Positions 45,397 to 54,211 of a DNA stretch of 64,000 bases are shown in pieces. The position numbers were made by a program, and so were the translations under genes. The notes beneath the pieces are model-generated. The model was not told where the DNA came from. It searched no databases and saw only the letters and a program-made list of their open reading frames with translations. The DNA is taken from assembly GCF_000518265.1 (NCBI RefSeq), contig NZ_JADG01000003.1:868001-932000 (forward strand). Reading direction: 5' to 3'. This DNA is from Actinomadura oligospora ATCC 43269 (GTDB lineage Bacteria > Actinomycetota > Actinomycetes > Streptosporangiales > Streptosporangiaceae). Every line of letters begins with the position of its first letter. The first letter of the stretch is position 1.

Positions 45397-46365
45397 ATGT
45401 CCGTGGTTGCTCGCCCGGATGATCCTGGGTGGATGGACCTTGAGGGCGCGACGCGGGACTGGCGGGCCGATGGCTTCGTGATCCTTCCCGGGTTCATCCC
45501 CGCTGAGGAGCTGACGGCAGCGGTGAGCGACCTGGGCCTGCTGTTTCCCTCCGCCGAGGGCTTCCATGACGGCACCGACCCGCGCCGCGGACGCTTCATC
45601 GGCGACGAGTTCGCCGGGATCGACACCTTCCCGTTCGCCAGCACCGAGATCAGCCTGCTGGCGGTGCACCATCGCATCCTGGCACTCGCCCAGGCGCTGC
45701 TGGACGACAGCGACGTCCACATCTACACGGCCGAGGCCTGGGCGAAGTACACCGGTGCCTGCGACTACGACCAGGACCTGCACCGCGACTACCTCAACCA
45801 CACCGTGCTGGTCCCCAGCACGGCACCGGGCTGTCTACAAGTGGAGATGTTCGTCTTCCTGGCCGACGTCCCCGAGGAACTCGGACCGCCGCATCTCCTC
45901 TCACGCCAGCACACCGCCGACATCCCCGCCGTCCCGAACTGGTTCCTGCGGCCGGGACAGCACAGCGCCTGGCGATTCAACGACGACAGCGGCAGCCCAC
46001 AGATGTACGGGGCCGAGGTCTCCGGTGCCGGGCCCGCCGGAACGGTCATCGCCTTCGAGGCCGGCACCTTCCACCGAGGCACCCAACTGACCGCACCTCG
46101 CGGCGCCCGCTACAGCATGCACCTGGGCTTCCGCCCGTCCAGTCTCTCGTGGGGGCAGCGTGTGGGGTGGGCAGCGCGCAGCTTCGAACGCGAATGGGTC
46201 GAGTTCGTCCACCGCGCCACCCCTCGCCAACTCCAGACATTCGGATTCCCCCCGCCAGGACATTCCTACTGGACGCCGCAGACGCTGGCCGACATGGCCT
46301 TGCGGTATCCGGAACTCGACCTCACGCCCTGGTCGGCCTCCGTTCCCGCACCACGTAGGTCTTGA
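45397..46365 (+). CDS. PhyH-like Fe(II)/2-oxoglutarate dioxygenase
   Basis: Phytanoyl-CoA-dioxygenase-family protein of 322 residues. The iron facial triad is visible: H129-x-D131 in LHRDYLNH and distal H226 in TFHRGTQ, followed by a likely 2-oxoglutarate Arg in PRGARYSMHLGFR. The N-terminal WRADGFVILPGFIPAEEL is the usual family opening. ATG 45397 and ATG 45433 are both possible; neither has a clear ribosome site. The family hydroxylates lipids, osmolytes and natural products. It has no pathway partners here, lying between a kinase and a transposon remnant. Confidence 0.88.
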   Translation: MSVVARPDDPGWMDLEGATRDWRADGFVILPGFIPAEELTAAVSDLGLLFPSAEGFHDGTDPRRGRFIGDEFAGIDTFPFASTEISLLAVHHRILALAQALLDDSDVHIYTAEAWAKYTGACDYDQDLHRDYLNHTVLVPSTAPGCLQVEMFVFLADVPEELGPPHLLSRQHTADIPAVPNWFLRPGQHSAWRFNDDSGSPQMYGAEVSGAGPAGTVIAFEAGTFHRGTQLTAPRGARYSMHLGFRPSSLSWGQRVGWAARSFEREWVEFVHRATPRQLQTFGFPPPGHSYWTPQTLADMALRYPELDLTPWSASVPAPRRS

Positions 46366-46380
46366 TTACGCTCCGACGCC

Positions 46381-46563
46381 TTAGCGTGTCCCCGGCCTGG
46401 GGGCGCGGGAGCAGCGCCTCCCATTCGGGACGCGCCCCCCGCGCTTGCCGGACTCCTTCTCGGAGACCAGTTCGTCGTAGCCGCCGGCCTCCAGGGCGTC
46501 GAGCTGGAGCTGGGGGTTCTGGTCGTGGGTGGAGACCCTCGCGTAGGCGTAGATCCGTCCCAT
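46381..46563 (-). pseudogene. Serine resolvase, truncated after ~40 residues
   Basis: The frame starts MGRIYAYARVSTHDQNPQLQLDALEAGGYDELVSEKESGKR and then runs into Arg/Pro-rich sequence and a stop. The start is the catalytic N-terminus of Tn3-type resolvase/invertases with the nucleophile Ser in ARVSTHDQN. The E-helix and DNA-binding domain are missing. It is probably part of the same lost Tn3-type element as the transposase tail at 41045, about 5 kb away. Confidence 0.8.
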
Positions 46564-46670
46564 CACATCCGCCGGAGGTCGTCGCGGCCGGTGACGGTGC
46601 GCAGGATGTCGTCGTCCCCGGAACTCATCGCGGCACGGACCGACATGCCGCGCAGCGAGTTGGCGACGCG

Positions 46671-46714
46671 GGCAGGCCCTCGCGGTCGTACCCGTCGGAC
46701 CGGGAGGGCCTGCC
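46671..46714. repeat. 11-bp inverted repeat
   Basis: GGCAGGCCCTC (46671-46681) and GAGGGCCTGCC (46704-46714), 22 bases apart, in the eroded gap 46564-46796 between the resolvase stump and the HxlR gene. No gene is seen in that gap. Confidence 0.55.
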
Positions 46715-46734
46715 GCAGATCTCCATCTGTCGAG

Positions 46735-46769
46735 CCGACGGCGACCGAGCTCACATCGGTCGCCGTCGG
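46735..46769 (-). terminator. Terminator of the HxlR gene
   Basis: CCGACGGCGACCGA pairs perfectly with TCGGTCGCCGTCGG (14 bp), 7-base loop, starting 28 bases beyond the HxlR stop. Confidence 0.8.
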
Positions 46770-46796
46770 CGTTTCGCGTTGAGCCCGTCCGCGCCG

Positions 46797-47279
46797 TCAG
46801 CCGACCTTGCGCACGGTGGTCGTGTCGGCGTCGGCGACGGTTCCGCTGGAGTCGACCGGCCGCAGCTCCGCAAGCGGACGATCGTGCTCGTCGACGAGGA
46901 CGGAGTGCTCTTCGCCCGGGGCGAAGGCATGTCGTTCGCCCCACTGGCGCAGGGCGACGACGACGGTGAACAGGTCGCGTCCGGCCGGGGTGAGCGTGTA
47001 GAGCTGCCGCTTGCCCGAGGGGGCGGCCTGCCGGTCGAGGACGCCGCGTTCGACCAGGCGGCGTAGCCGGTCGGTGAGGATGTTGCGCGCGATGCCGGTG
47101 CGCTGCTGGAAGTCGGTGAACGCGCGCGCACCGTCCATGGCGTCCCGGACGATGAGCAGGCTCCAGCGGTCGCCGACCAGATCGAGGGTCCGCGCCACCG
47201 GGCAGGACGGGTCGGTCCAGGGCACGTCCTCGGCGCCGATCGCCGCGCGGCTCTCGACGCCGGTCCCGGTCCGGGTCAT
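46797..47279 (-). CDS. HxlR-family transcriptional regulator
   Basis: Regulator of 160 residues. The HxlR winged helix is plain: CPVARTLDLVGDRWSLLIVRDAMDGARAFTDFQQRTGIARNILTDRLRRLVERGVLDRQ, then YTLTPAGRDL. The single Cys before PVARTLD is where redox- or aldehyde-sensing members react. ATG 47279 has GGAGG 4 bases upstream. It is divergent from an MFS exporter, with an 85-base shared gap that is markedly AT-richer and contains CCGTACGG. That arrangement implies it controls the exporter. Confidence 0.93.
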   Translation of the reverse strand: MTRTGTGVESRAAIGAEDVPWTDPSCPVARTLDLVGDRWSLLIVRDAMDGARAFTDFQQRTGIARNILTDRLRRLVERGVLDRQAAPSGKRQLYTLTPAGRDLFTVVVALRQWGERHAFAPGEEHSVLVDEHDRPLAELRPVDSSGTVADADTTTVRKVG

Positions 47280-47364
47280 CACGCCTCCCGAAGAGTTGCT
47301 GATTGAAACCATTCTGCCGTACGGTCGAAACGGTTGCAATTTGCTACTAATTTGAGGAGGGCGG

Positions 47365-48588
47365 ATGGGGACCACCCCTGCCCGAAGGATGTTGTTCGCC
47401 GCCGTCTGCGCGGTAGCCGTCGCGAGCCTCTACGCCTCGCAGCCCGTCCTCGCCCAGATCCGCGAGGACCTGGGGGTGCCGGACGCCCGCCTGGGATGGA
47501 TCGTCGCGGCGGCACAGCTCGGCTACCTGGCCGGCCTGGCCGTCCTCGTCCCCTTGGGCGACATGCTGGACCGCCGCAAGCTCATCGCGGGACACCTCCT
47601 GCTGACCGCGGTGGGGGCTGTGCTCGCGGCGGCGGCCTCCCGGACATGGGTGCTGCTCGTCGGGCTGGCCGTCGCGGGACTGTTCGCGGTCGTCGTGCAG
47701 ACGACGGTCGCCTACGCGGCGGCCCTGTCCACCCCCGAGGAACGCGGCCGGACGCTCGGCGTGGTGACCTCCGGTGTCGTCATCGGCATCCTGGGAGCGC
47801 GCGTCGCGGCGGGCGGCCTGGCCGCGGTGTGGGGTTGGCGCAGCGTGTACGTCGCGCTCGCCGTGATCCTGGTGGCTCTGGCGGGCCTCGTCCTGCGAGT
47901 GCTGCCCGCCGACCGGCGCACCGAACACCCCACGTACCGGCAGGTGCTGACGTCGATGGGCGGACTGTTCCGCGAACGGCTGTTCGTCACGCGCGGGCTG
48001 ATCGCGTTCTTCCTGTTCGCGTCCTTCGGCACTCTGTGGAGCGGCCTGGCGCTCCCCCTCGCGAACGCCCCGTGGCACCTGAGCACGGCGCAGATCGGCC
48101 TGTTCGGCCTCGCGGGCCTGGTCGGCGCGCTCGGCGCCGCGCGATCCGGACGGTGGGCCGACGCCGGGTTCGCGAGCACCGTCACCGGCGGAGCGCTCGT
48201 GCTCCTCACCGTCTCGTGGCTGGCCATCGCGCAGGCGTCCTGGTCGCTGTGGCTCATCGTCCTCGGTGTGGTGGTGCTCGACTTCGCCGTGCAGGCCGTG
48301 CACGTCAGCAACCAGCACCTGCTCACCACGGCCCACGCGGACCGCACCAGCAGCGTCGTCGGCGGCTACATGATCTTCTACTCGCTCGGCTCCGCCCTCG
48401 GCGCCACCGCCACGACCACCACGTTCGCCGCCTTCGGCTGGACGGGCTCCAGCGTCCTCGGCGCGGCCTTCGCCACCTGCGCCCTCGCCGTCTGGGCGTC
48501 CAGCCGCCACCTCACCCGTCCTCCGCGCCCCTTGACGGACGTCCCGCAAGACCAGCCGCCTCTCGAACGCCAGGGGCAGACCACGTAA
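47365..48588 (+). CDS. MFS exporter, DHA1 type
   Basis: Transporter of 407 residues with 12 predicted membrane helices. It opens MLFAAVCAVAVASLYASQPVLAQIREDLGVPDARLGWIVAAAQLGYLAGLAVLVPLGDMLDRRKLI, with the family G-D-x-x-D-R-R loop after helix 2 and a helix-5 motif GVVIGILGARVAAGG. GAGGAGG lies 4 bases before the ATG. Divergent HxlR gene; probably a drug or metabolite efflux unit. Its N-terminus is of the same subtype as the remnant at 27485, so it shows what that gene looked like before deletion. Confidence 0.92.
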   Translation: MGTTPARRMLFAAVCAVAVASLYASQPVLAQIREDLGVPDARLGWIVAAAQLGYLAGLAVLVPLGDMLDRRKLIAGHLLLTAVGAVLAAAASRTWVLLVGLAVAGLFAVVVQTTVAYAAALSTPEERGRTLGVVTSGVVIGILGARVAAGGLAAVWGWRSVYVALAVILVALAGLVLRVLPADRRTEHPTYRQVLTSMGGLFRERLFVTRGLIAFFLFASFGTLWSGLALPLANAPWHLSTAQIGLFGLAGLVGALGAARSGRWADAGFASTVTGGALVLLTVSWLAIAQASWSLWLIVLGVVVLDFAVQAVHVSNQHLLTTAHADRTSSVVGGYMIFYSLGSALGATATTTTFAAFGWTGSSVLGAAFATCALAVWASSRHLTRPPRPLTDVPQDQPPLERQGQTT

Positions 48589-48650
48589 GCCTCGAAAACA
48601 CGACCAGCAACCGAACGGCCGGTTGACTGCCGGGCGTGGACGCGGTGGTG

Positions 48651-49916
48651 CTACGACGTGGTCGGCTCGAGGTCTCCCGTCCGGGCTCGCAGGTGCGGAC
48701 GGTCACGTTCGGCCCAGCGGACGACCGGGGGCACGGCCAGGCCGGTCAACGCGAACAGGCCGCCGACCAGCCACCACCCCGGCACTCCCCAATCAATGCA
48801 CAGGGTGATGAGCAGGGCGGGGCCAAGCGTGATCCCCAGGCCGAGGCCCATGCCGAACAGGCCCTGGTACTGGCCGACGGCGTGCCGCGGGGCCAGGGCG
48901 AAGGACAGTTCGAAGCCGGCCGCGGCCTGCCAGACCTCGCCGACCGTATGGATGATCACCGCGATCGGCAGCAGCGTCATGGCGATCCACAGAGGGGCAC
49001 CCGCCATGAGCGAGAGCAGCGCGGCCGCCACCAGGAAGGCGAAGCCCGCGCGGCGCAACGCGCGAGCGCCGAGGGCGGGGGTGGTGATGCCGCGGCCCGC
49101 CCGGACCTGGAAGAGGACGACGATGACGGTGTTGATCAGCATCACCACCGTCACCGACCACTTCGGCACCAGGAGCCGGTTCACCAGCCACAGCGGCACG
49201 GTCGCGGTCAGCACCCGATACTGGATCGCCATCACGCCGTCCAGCACGGTCAGGACGAGATAGGGGCGGTCCCGCAGCGCCGCCCATCGCCGCCCGGCGC
49301 CCCGCGGCACCGGCGTCAGGTACGGCAGGAACAGCACGACCAGCGCCGACGCCGCGTACGACACGGCGCTGCCCGCGAGCAGCAGCACGTACGCGTGCCG
49401 GGTGTCGACGGCGACGCCCCAGCCCGCCAGCAGCGCCCCCACCGAGATCCCGACGTTGGTGACCGAGCGCAGGTACCCGCGGAACTCGGCGGGCCGCTCC
49501 CCGCCGTACTCCTGCACGAGCGGGCCCCGCGCGGCCTGGCCCGCCGACTGCGCGGCGGCGCCGAGGCTCGCGAACAGCAGGAACGTCCAGAAGTCGCGCG
49601 CCAGGCACAGGCCCGCCATCGACACCGTGCCCAGCCCCAGGGTCAGCGCGTACACCGAACGGGCGCCCTTCCGGTCGGCCAGGTGACCGAACGGAATCCC
49701 GGCCGCCAGCGACACCGCGCCCGCGAGCGTCAGCCCGATCCCCACCTGGGCCGCGGGCAGGTGCACCGCCCGGGTGAAGTACAGCACTCCGGCGGTGAGG
49801 TAGGCGCCGTAGCCCACCGTGCTCACCAGCGTGGCGAACGCGAGCAGCCGGGCGGGACGGCCGCCCTTCGGGAGTACTCCCGCGGCCCATCGGCGCGGGC
49901 TGACGTCGAGGATCAT
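48651..49916 (-). CDS. MFS transporter closing the oxoamine-synthase operon
   Basis: Transporter of 421 residues with about 11-12 helices, opening ARLLAFATLVSTVGYGAYLTAGVLYFTRAVHLPAAQVG and with GIPFGHLADRKGARSVYAL as the helix 2-3 loop. Its ATG overlaps the ATP-grasp stop by one base (TGATG), so it is translated with the biosynthetic genes. In such a position it is most simply the exporter of the pathway product and hence a self-protection function. The convergent MFS gene ends 62 bases away. Confidence 0.92.
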   Translation of the reverse strand: MILDVSPRRWAAGVLPKGGRPARLLAFATLVSTVGYGAYLTAGVLYFTRAVHLPAAQVGIGLTLAGAVSLAAGIPFGHLADRKGARSVYALTLGLGTVSMAGLCLARDFWTFLLFASLGAAAQSAGQAARGPLVQEYGGERPAEFRGYLRSVTNVGISVGALLAGWGVAVDTRHAYVLLLAGSAVSYAASALVVLFLPYLTPVPRGAGRRWAALRDRPYLVLTVLDGVMAIQYRVLTATVPLWLVNRLLVPKWSVTVVMLINTVIVVLFQVRAGRGITTPALGARALRRAGFAFLVAAALLSLMAGAPLWIAMTLLPIAVIIHTVGEVWQAAAGFELSFALAPRHAVGQYQGLFGMGLGLGITLGPALLITLCIDWGVPGWWLVGGLFALTGLAVPPVVRWAERDRPHLRARTGDLEPTTS

Positions 49917-51172
49917 CAGGCCGCCGGCTCCCCGGGCCCGGCCCCGTCGGCCGCGGTGACGAACCGGACCGACAGCGCGAGTTCCTCGGCGATCTCGCGC
50001 GCCCGCGTCGAGGTCTCCGCACCGGTGACGATGACCGCGGCCCGGTCGCGCGAGCTGCGCACCGGGGGGATCTCCGCCCCGGGGCCGATCAGCAGTTCCG
50101 CGTGCAGCACCGCCGGGTGGGCGCGGACCTCGTCCCATCCCTCGACCGCCACGAGGGTGCCCGGCGGCGGGGTCAGGAAACGCATCGCCGCTCCGCGGCT
50201 GGGCCGGGCCGGGCCGGGTGCGCGCGGCAGGCCGAGCATGTCGTCGATGACCAGCCCGAAGACCTCCAGACCTGGGATGGCGTACTCGAGCATGAGGTAG
50301 AGCCAGTCGCCGCCGAGGCGGCCGTGCACCTCGCCGAGCACGACGCCGGCCGGCGTCAGCCAGAACTCGACGTGGAAGGCCCCGACGCGCAGACCCAGGG
50401 TGAGCAGCGCGGCGGACACCGTTTCCTCGATCTCCCCGCGCCGGAGCTCGGGCAGGTCCGCGGGCACGGCGTGCGCGGTCTCGACGAAGAGCGGCGGCGG
50501 GGTCTTCTCCTTCGTGGTGATGGCCAGGAAGTGCGGCCGGCCGTCCAGGAAGATCCCCTCGATGCTGAACTCCGTCCCGGGCACGAACTCCTCGATCAGG
50601 AACGTCCCCGCGTCCGGCAGCAGTGCCAGCGCCGCGGGCAGGTCGGCGGCTGAGGAGACCAGGCTCACCCCGATGCTGCCCATGGCGTCGCGCGGCTTGA
50701 CGATGCACGGACCCGGGGCGTCCCGCACGAAGTCCTCCGCGTCGGCCGCGTTCGCGCACAGCCGCACGGCGGGCTGGGCGAACCCCGCCGCGGCCAGCGC
50801 CGTCCGGCAGGCGTCCTTGGTGCGGATCCGGCGGATCACCTCGGGCGGGTTGCCCGGCACGCCGATGGCCGCCGCCGTCTCGGCCGCCGCGACCTGGGCC
50901 ATCTCCAGCAGTGCGAACACCGCCGCGATGCGCTCACCGGCCGCGACGCGCCGCCGCGCCCACTCCGCGTTCTCCCGCGGATCGGCGTAGCCCACGACCG
51001 ACGCCTCGTCGGCCGCGGCGACGATCGAGGGCGTGGCGACCAGGACGGGCGCCGTGGTGGTGACGATCGTGCGGATCCCGCGCGCGGCGGTCTGCGTGAG
51101 CACCGCCTCGGCCATGCTCACGCTGAAGGGAAGGGCACGGGCGCCGGCGACGAACAACAGGGTCGGCTTCAT
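49916..51172 (-). CDS. ATP-grasp ligase, carboxylate-amine type
   Basis: Ligase of 418 residues. The central ATP-grasp domain (about 110-330) has KDACRTALAAAGFAQPAV, the ATP-binding PCIVKPRDAMGSIGVSLV, FLIEEFVPGTEFSIEG, and the metal-binding VEFWLTPAGVVLGEVHGRLGGD. This is the L-amino-acid ligase (BacD-like) and biotin-carboxylase-like fold that makes an acyl-phosphate and joins it to an amine. The N-terminal pre-ATP-grasp region and a C-terminal domain of about 80 residues complete it. It overlaps both neighbours by TGATG. In context it probably ligates an amino acid to the product of the oxoamine synthase. Confidence 0.9.
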   Translation of the reverse strand: MKPTLLFVAGARALPFSVSMAEAVLTQTAARGIRTIVTTTAPVLVATPSIVAAADEASVVGYADPRENAEWARRRVAAGERIAAVFALLEMAQVAAAETAAAIGVPGNPPEVIRRIRTKDACRTALAAAGFAQPAVRLCANAADAEDFVRDAPGPCIVKPRDAMGSIGVSLVSSAADLPAALALLPDAGTFLIEEFVPGTEFSIEGIFLDGRPHFLAITTKEKTPPPLFVETAHAVPADLPELRRGEIEETVSAALLTLGLRVGAFHVEFWLTPAGVVLGEVHGRLGGDWLYLMLEYAIPGLEVFGLVIDDMLGLPRAPGPARPSRGAAMRFLTPPPGTLVAVEGWDEVRAHPAVLHAELLIGPGAEIPPVRSSRDRAAVIVTGAETSTRAREIAEELALSVRFVTAADGAGPGEPAA

Positions 51173-52401
51173 CACGCCGCCCCCGCCCCGGACGGCTCGC
51201 GCCGCCCCAGGCTGTTGACCAGCCCGCAGAATCCCTCGATCTCCTCGGCCGTCATGTTCGAGCGCAGCATCACGCGCAGGCCCGCCCGGCCCCGGCCGAT
51301 GACCGGGAAGAAGATCGGCGAAACGAAGTAGCCGGCGCGCAGCAGGTCCTGCGCCAGCTCGACGGTCCCCGCCTCGGAGCCGACCTCCACGAACCGGATC
51401 GGCAGCCCGTCGCCGCGCTCGGCGGTGTCGACCAGGCCGTCGAACAGGTCGATGTTGGCCTGCAGCCGGTCCTGCAGCCTGGTCAGCTCGGCGCTCCGGT
51501 GCAGCTCGGCAGAGGCGAGCACGGCGCCGAGCCCCGCGGTGTTGATCCGCTGCGACCACATCAGCGGGGCGGCGCTGCGCAGCGCGATGTCGACCCACTC
51601 CCGCGCGCCGCGGCGTCCGAGGAAGACCGCGCCGCCGGACGCGCCGAACCCCTTGTTCAGCGAGGTGATGATCAGGGTGCGGTCGTTGAACCCGCCCATC
51701 GTCTCCAGCACCACGCCGCGCCCGTTCCGCCCGACGGTGGAGGTGCTGTGCGCCTCGTCGAAGAACAGGAACAGGCCGTACCGCTCCTGCAGGCGCAGCA
51801 GCTCGGCGATCGGGGCCACGCCGCCGGTGCTGTACACGCCGTCGGCCACGTACGCGACCTGCCGGTGCCGCCGGCACAGGTCCTCCAGGGCCTCGACGTC
51901 GTTGTGCCGGATCGTGACGATCTCCGCCTCGTCCGCCACGCTCGGCTTCATCGCGTTCATGCAGAAGTGGGCGTTCTTGTCGAACACCATCAGCGGCGGG
52001 ACCCCCTCGGTGAGCAGACCCGAGGCCACCAGCGGCAGGCTCGTCCAGGCCGCGAGGGCACAGGAGTTGACCGTGACCGCCTCGACGTCGAACAGCTCCG
52101 ACAGCGCGGCCTCGGCGTCCTGCAGCACGCCGAAGTGGAGCCTCAGGCGTGAGGCCGAGGAGTTGAGGGCCCCCTGGGCGAGCACGGCGTCGGCCGCGGC
52201 CCGGACGAGCCCGGGGTGGGTGTCGAGGCCGAGATAGGAGTAGGACGACATGTTGACGAACTCGTGGCCGTCGGCCCGCACGCGGTGCCTGCCGTCGCCG
52301 ATCCCGTCCACCGTGACGCCGAACAGTCCCGCCTTCTGCGTGATGTCCCAGAACTCGGTACTGATGCGCACGGACTTCTTGAGGTTGAGGAACTGGTGCA
52401 T
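51172..52401 (-). CDS. Alpha-oxoamine synthase (PLP-dependent)
   Basis: PLP enzyme of 409 residues in the AONS/KBL/ALAS family, which condenses an amino acid with an acyl thioester and loses CO2 to give an alpha-amino ketone. Visible residues: FVNMSSYSYLGLDTHP (50-63), a ring-stacking His in KNAHFC (H145), DEAHS (215-219) and the PLP Lys K250 in TSLNKGFGASGG. The start ATG 52401 has AAGGAG rather far upstream (about 12 bases). The acyl-CoA dehydrogenase precedes it and an ATP-grasp ligase overlaps its end. No BioB/D/A or 2-amino-3-ketobutyrate genes are near, so it is probably secondary metabolism, not biotin or threonine pathways. Confidence 0.92.
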   Translation of the reverse strand: MHQFLNLKKSVRISTEFWDITQKAGLFGVTVDGIGDGRHRVRADGHEFVNMSSYSYLGLDTHPGLVRAAADAVLAQGALNSSASRLRLHFGVLQDAEAALSELFDVEAVTVNSCALAAWTSLPLVASGLLTEGVPPLMVFDKNAHFCMNAMKPSVADEAEIVTIRHNDVEALEDLCRRHRQVAYVADGVYSTGGVAPIAELLRLQERYGLFLFFDEAHSTSTVGRNGRGVVLETMGGFNDRTLIITSLNKGFGASGGAVFLGRRGAREWVDIALRSAAPLMWSQRINTAGLGAVLASAELHRSAELTRLQDRLQANIDLFDGLVDTAERGDGLPIRFVEVGSEAGTVELAQDLLRAGYFVSPIFFPVIGRGRAGLRVMLRSNMTAEEIEGFCGLVNSLGRREPSGAGAA

Positions 52402-52484
52402 GGTGGTCCCGGTCTCCTTCGGTGGTGCGGAAGCGGGCGCGCCGGGCGGGCGGGGCGCCCGGCGCGCCCGCGGGTCGGGCGCGG

Positions 52485-53675
52485 TCATGCCGACCTGGCC
52501 AGGGGCTGCAGCGGGAGCTCGGTCATCGTCGTCGGCGGCGTCGTGTGGCGCTTGCCGGAACTGCGGTAGAGGGAGTCGTGGATCCCGTCGGCGAACTGCA
52601 ACGCGCCCAGGTCGCGGCGGGCCTTGGCGACCGGCGAGTCGGCCCGGTATCCCGAGGCCCCGAGCAGCTGCGCGAGCTCGGTGGCGGCCTGGCTGGCGGT
52701 GTCGACGCCGTGCGCCTTCATCTCCCAGCCACACTGCTCGGCCCAGTCGGCGTTGGTATGTGCCAGCCGAGCGGCGACGGCGGTGCCCAGCAGCGCGGTC
52801 GTCAGCTGGGCGTGCGTCCGGCCGAGGGTCACCAGCGCGGAGTCGCGCAGCCGGGGCAGATCCCCGCTGGTCTTCCGGTACGTGAGATGGGTGCTGGCGG
52901 TGTCGAACACGGCCGCGGCCGCGCCGAGCGCCGTGGCGGTCACCAGCGGCCGGTAGGCGGTGAAATGCCTGCGCAGCAGGGACATCCCGTGACCGTGCAG
53001 GACGTCGCGGTCGGGGTGGACGGGCACGGCGTCCAGGTCCAGAACCCCCCACGTCCACCCGGCCAGGCCCGCCGGCGACATGGGCTCGCGGTACAGGCCC
53101 GGCTCGGCGGCGTCGATCGCCGCGGCGGCCAGGCCGCCCTCCGGGGCCTGGAAGAACACCACGAACACCGACGCCTCGTCGAGTCGGCTGATCCACGTCT
53201 TGCGACCGCTGACCAGCCACATCCCGTCCGGTCCTGCCGTGGCGCAGGTCCGCGCGGCGGCCGGCCGGGAACCGCCGTGCGGCTCGGTGATGGCGACGCC
53301 CACGAGTTCGCCGGCCGCCAGGCGCGATCCCCACCGCTCGCGGAGCGCGGGGCGTCCGTGCTGGGTGATCAGCCTGCCGTACCCGAGCGTCATCGTGTCC
53401 CGCAGGTCGATGTCCCGGTAGCCGCAGACGAACTGCGCGAGGACCCCGAACAGCGGCGAGGTCATGGAGTCCAGGAAACCGCGTTCCACCATCGCCAGCC
53501 GAACGGCCATGAGCCGACGCGAGCGCTCGGGTCCGTCCGGCAGGTCGACGGGGTGCAGGGCGAGCACCTCGTCCAGTTCGGTCTCCAGGGCCGCCAGCCG
53601 CCCCCAGTCGACCCGGTCCGCGGGGTCCAGGACCGGGCGCACCGGCTGGAGCCAGGCGTCGATCGCCTCACCCAT
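52485..53675 (-). CDS. Acyl-CoA dehydrogenase-like flavoprotein
   Basis: Enzyme of 396 residues with the acyl-CoA dehydrogenase fold: ITEPHGGSRPAAARTCA and WLVSGRKTWISRLDEASVFVVFFQ form the middle beta domain. A helical C-terminal domain contains ATELAQLLGASGYRADSPVAKARRDLGALQFADG where FAD-binding and the base usually lie. The usual catalytic Glu could not be placed with confidence. It would desaturate an acyl-CoA or carrier-bound acyl chain before condensation by the oxoamine synthase. Its ATG overlaps the end of the small upstream gene by 8 bases. Confidence 0.87.
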   Translation of the reverse strand: MGEAIDAWLQPVRPVLDPADRVDWGRLAALETELDEVLALHPVDLPDGPERSRRLMAVRLAMVERGFLDSMTSPLFGVLAQFVCGYRDIDLRDTMTLGYGRLITQHGRPALRERWGSRLAAGELVGVAITEPHGGSRPAAARTCATAGPDGMWLVSGRKTWISRLDEASVFVVFFQAPEGGLAAAAIDAAEPGLYREPMSPAGLAGWTWGVLDLDAVPVHPDRDVLHGHGMSLLRRHFTAYRPLVTATALGAAAAVFDTASTHLTYRKTSGDLPRLRDSALVTLGRTHAQLTTALLGTAVAARLAHTNADWAEQCGWEMKAHGVDTASQAATELAQLLGASGYRADSPVAKARRDLGALQFADGIHDSLYRSSGKRHTTPPTTMTELPLQPLARSA

Positions 53676-53856
53676 CGTGGCCGACCCCTCTGTCCGCGCC
53701 CATCTCCTCCGAGTCCTGCGGCGCGATCACGTCGCTCTCGTCGAGCTGGACGCGGACGAAGTACAGGGTGCCCTGCCCGTCCTTCAGGACCAGACCGCCT
53801 TTCGACCCGGCCCCCACCGCCTTGCCGGTCGCCGTCCCCGTTGTCTGGGTCAACAC
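53668..53856 (-). CDS. Small protein (62 residues) leading the oxoamine-synthase operon
   Basis: Unrecognised. A GTG start with GGGGGTAAGG directly upstream gives a 62-residue polypeptide with a Thr/Gly-rich start, a core SKGGLVLKDGQGTLYFVRV that predicts a beta hairpin, and an acidic tail ending in DRGVGHDG. No Cys, no signal peptide. The stop overlaps the acyl-CoA dehydrogenase start, which implies coupled translation and a role in the same pathway, perhaps as a carrier, scaffold or precursor peptide. The start is less certain than the frame. Confidence 0.55.
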   Translation of the reverse strand: MLTQTTGTATGKAVGAGSKGGLVLKDGQGTLYFVRVQLDESDVIAPQDSEEMGADRGVGHDG

Positions 53857-54211
53857 CCTTACCCCCGTGCTCGTTCGAGCCTGTCTGGAACCGCGTCCCC
53901 CGTGGACACGGGGCCGACCTCGCCGCCACCGGTCGGGGACCGGCAGGCGGCCCCTAGCCGCTGCGAGATCGGCTGTGAATTCACAATGGGCGGAGGAGAT
54001 ACAGACCCGGCATAGGGAGTGCATACAGACAGAACCCGCGCTGGCCACGCCCCGGCCATAGAGGGCGTCCGGTCGAACGCGTCGTGGGATGAGATCGTGT
54101 TCGGAGGATCGGGTGCGTTGACGTAGCGGGCATAGCCCGCCGAGCTCTGCCGCACCGTGGTGACGACGCTGCACGACACCATCGATGGGACAACTGGATC
54201 CCCGGTCGCGC
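53857..54211. other. Leader/promoter region of the oxoamine-synthase operon
   Basis: About 355 bases without a supported gene. CGTGCTCGTTCGAGC (53866-53882 area) forms a small hairpin close to the small-protein start. Overlapping minus-strand frames here have no recognisable product. The operon promoter should lie here; near 53980-54030 the sequence is AT-richer. Confidence 0.4.

Noticed and set aside
51172..52401. Biotin-pathway BioF or threonine-pathway Kbl
   Set aside because: No bioA/B/D or tdh neighbours, and overlap with ATP-grasp and MFS genes points to a dedicated secondary pathway.
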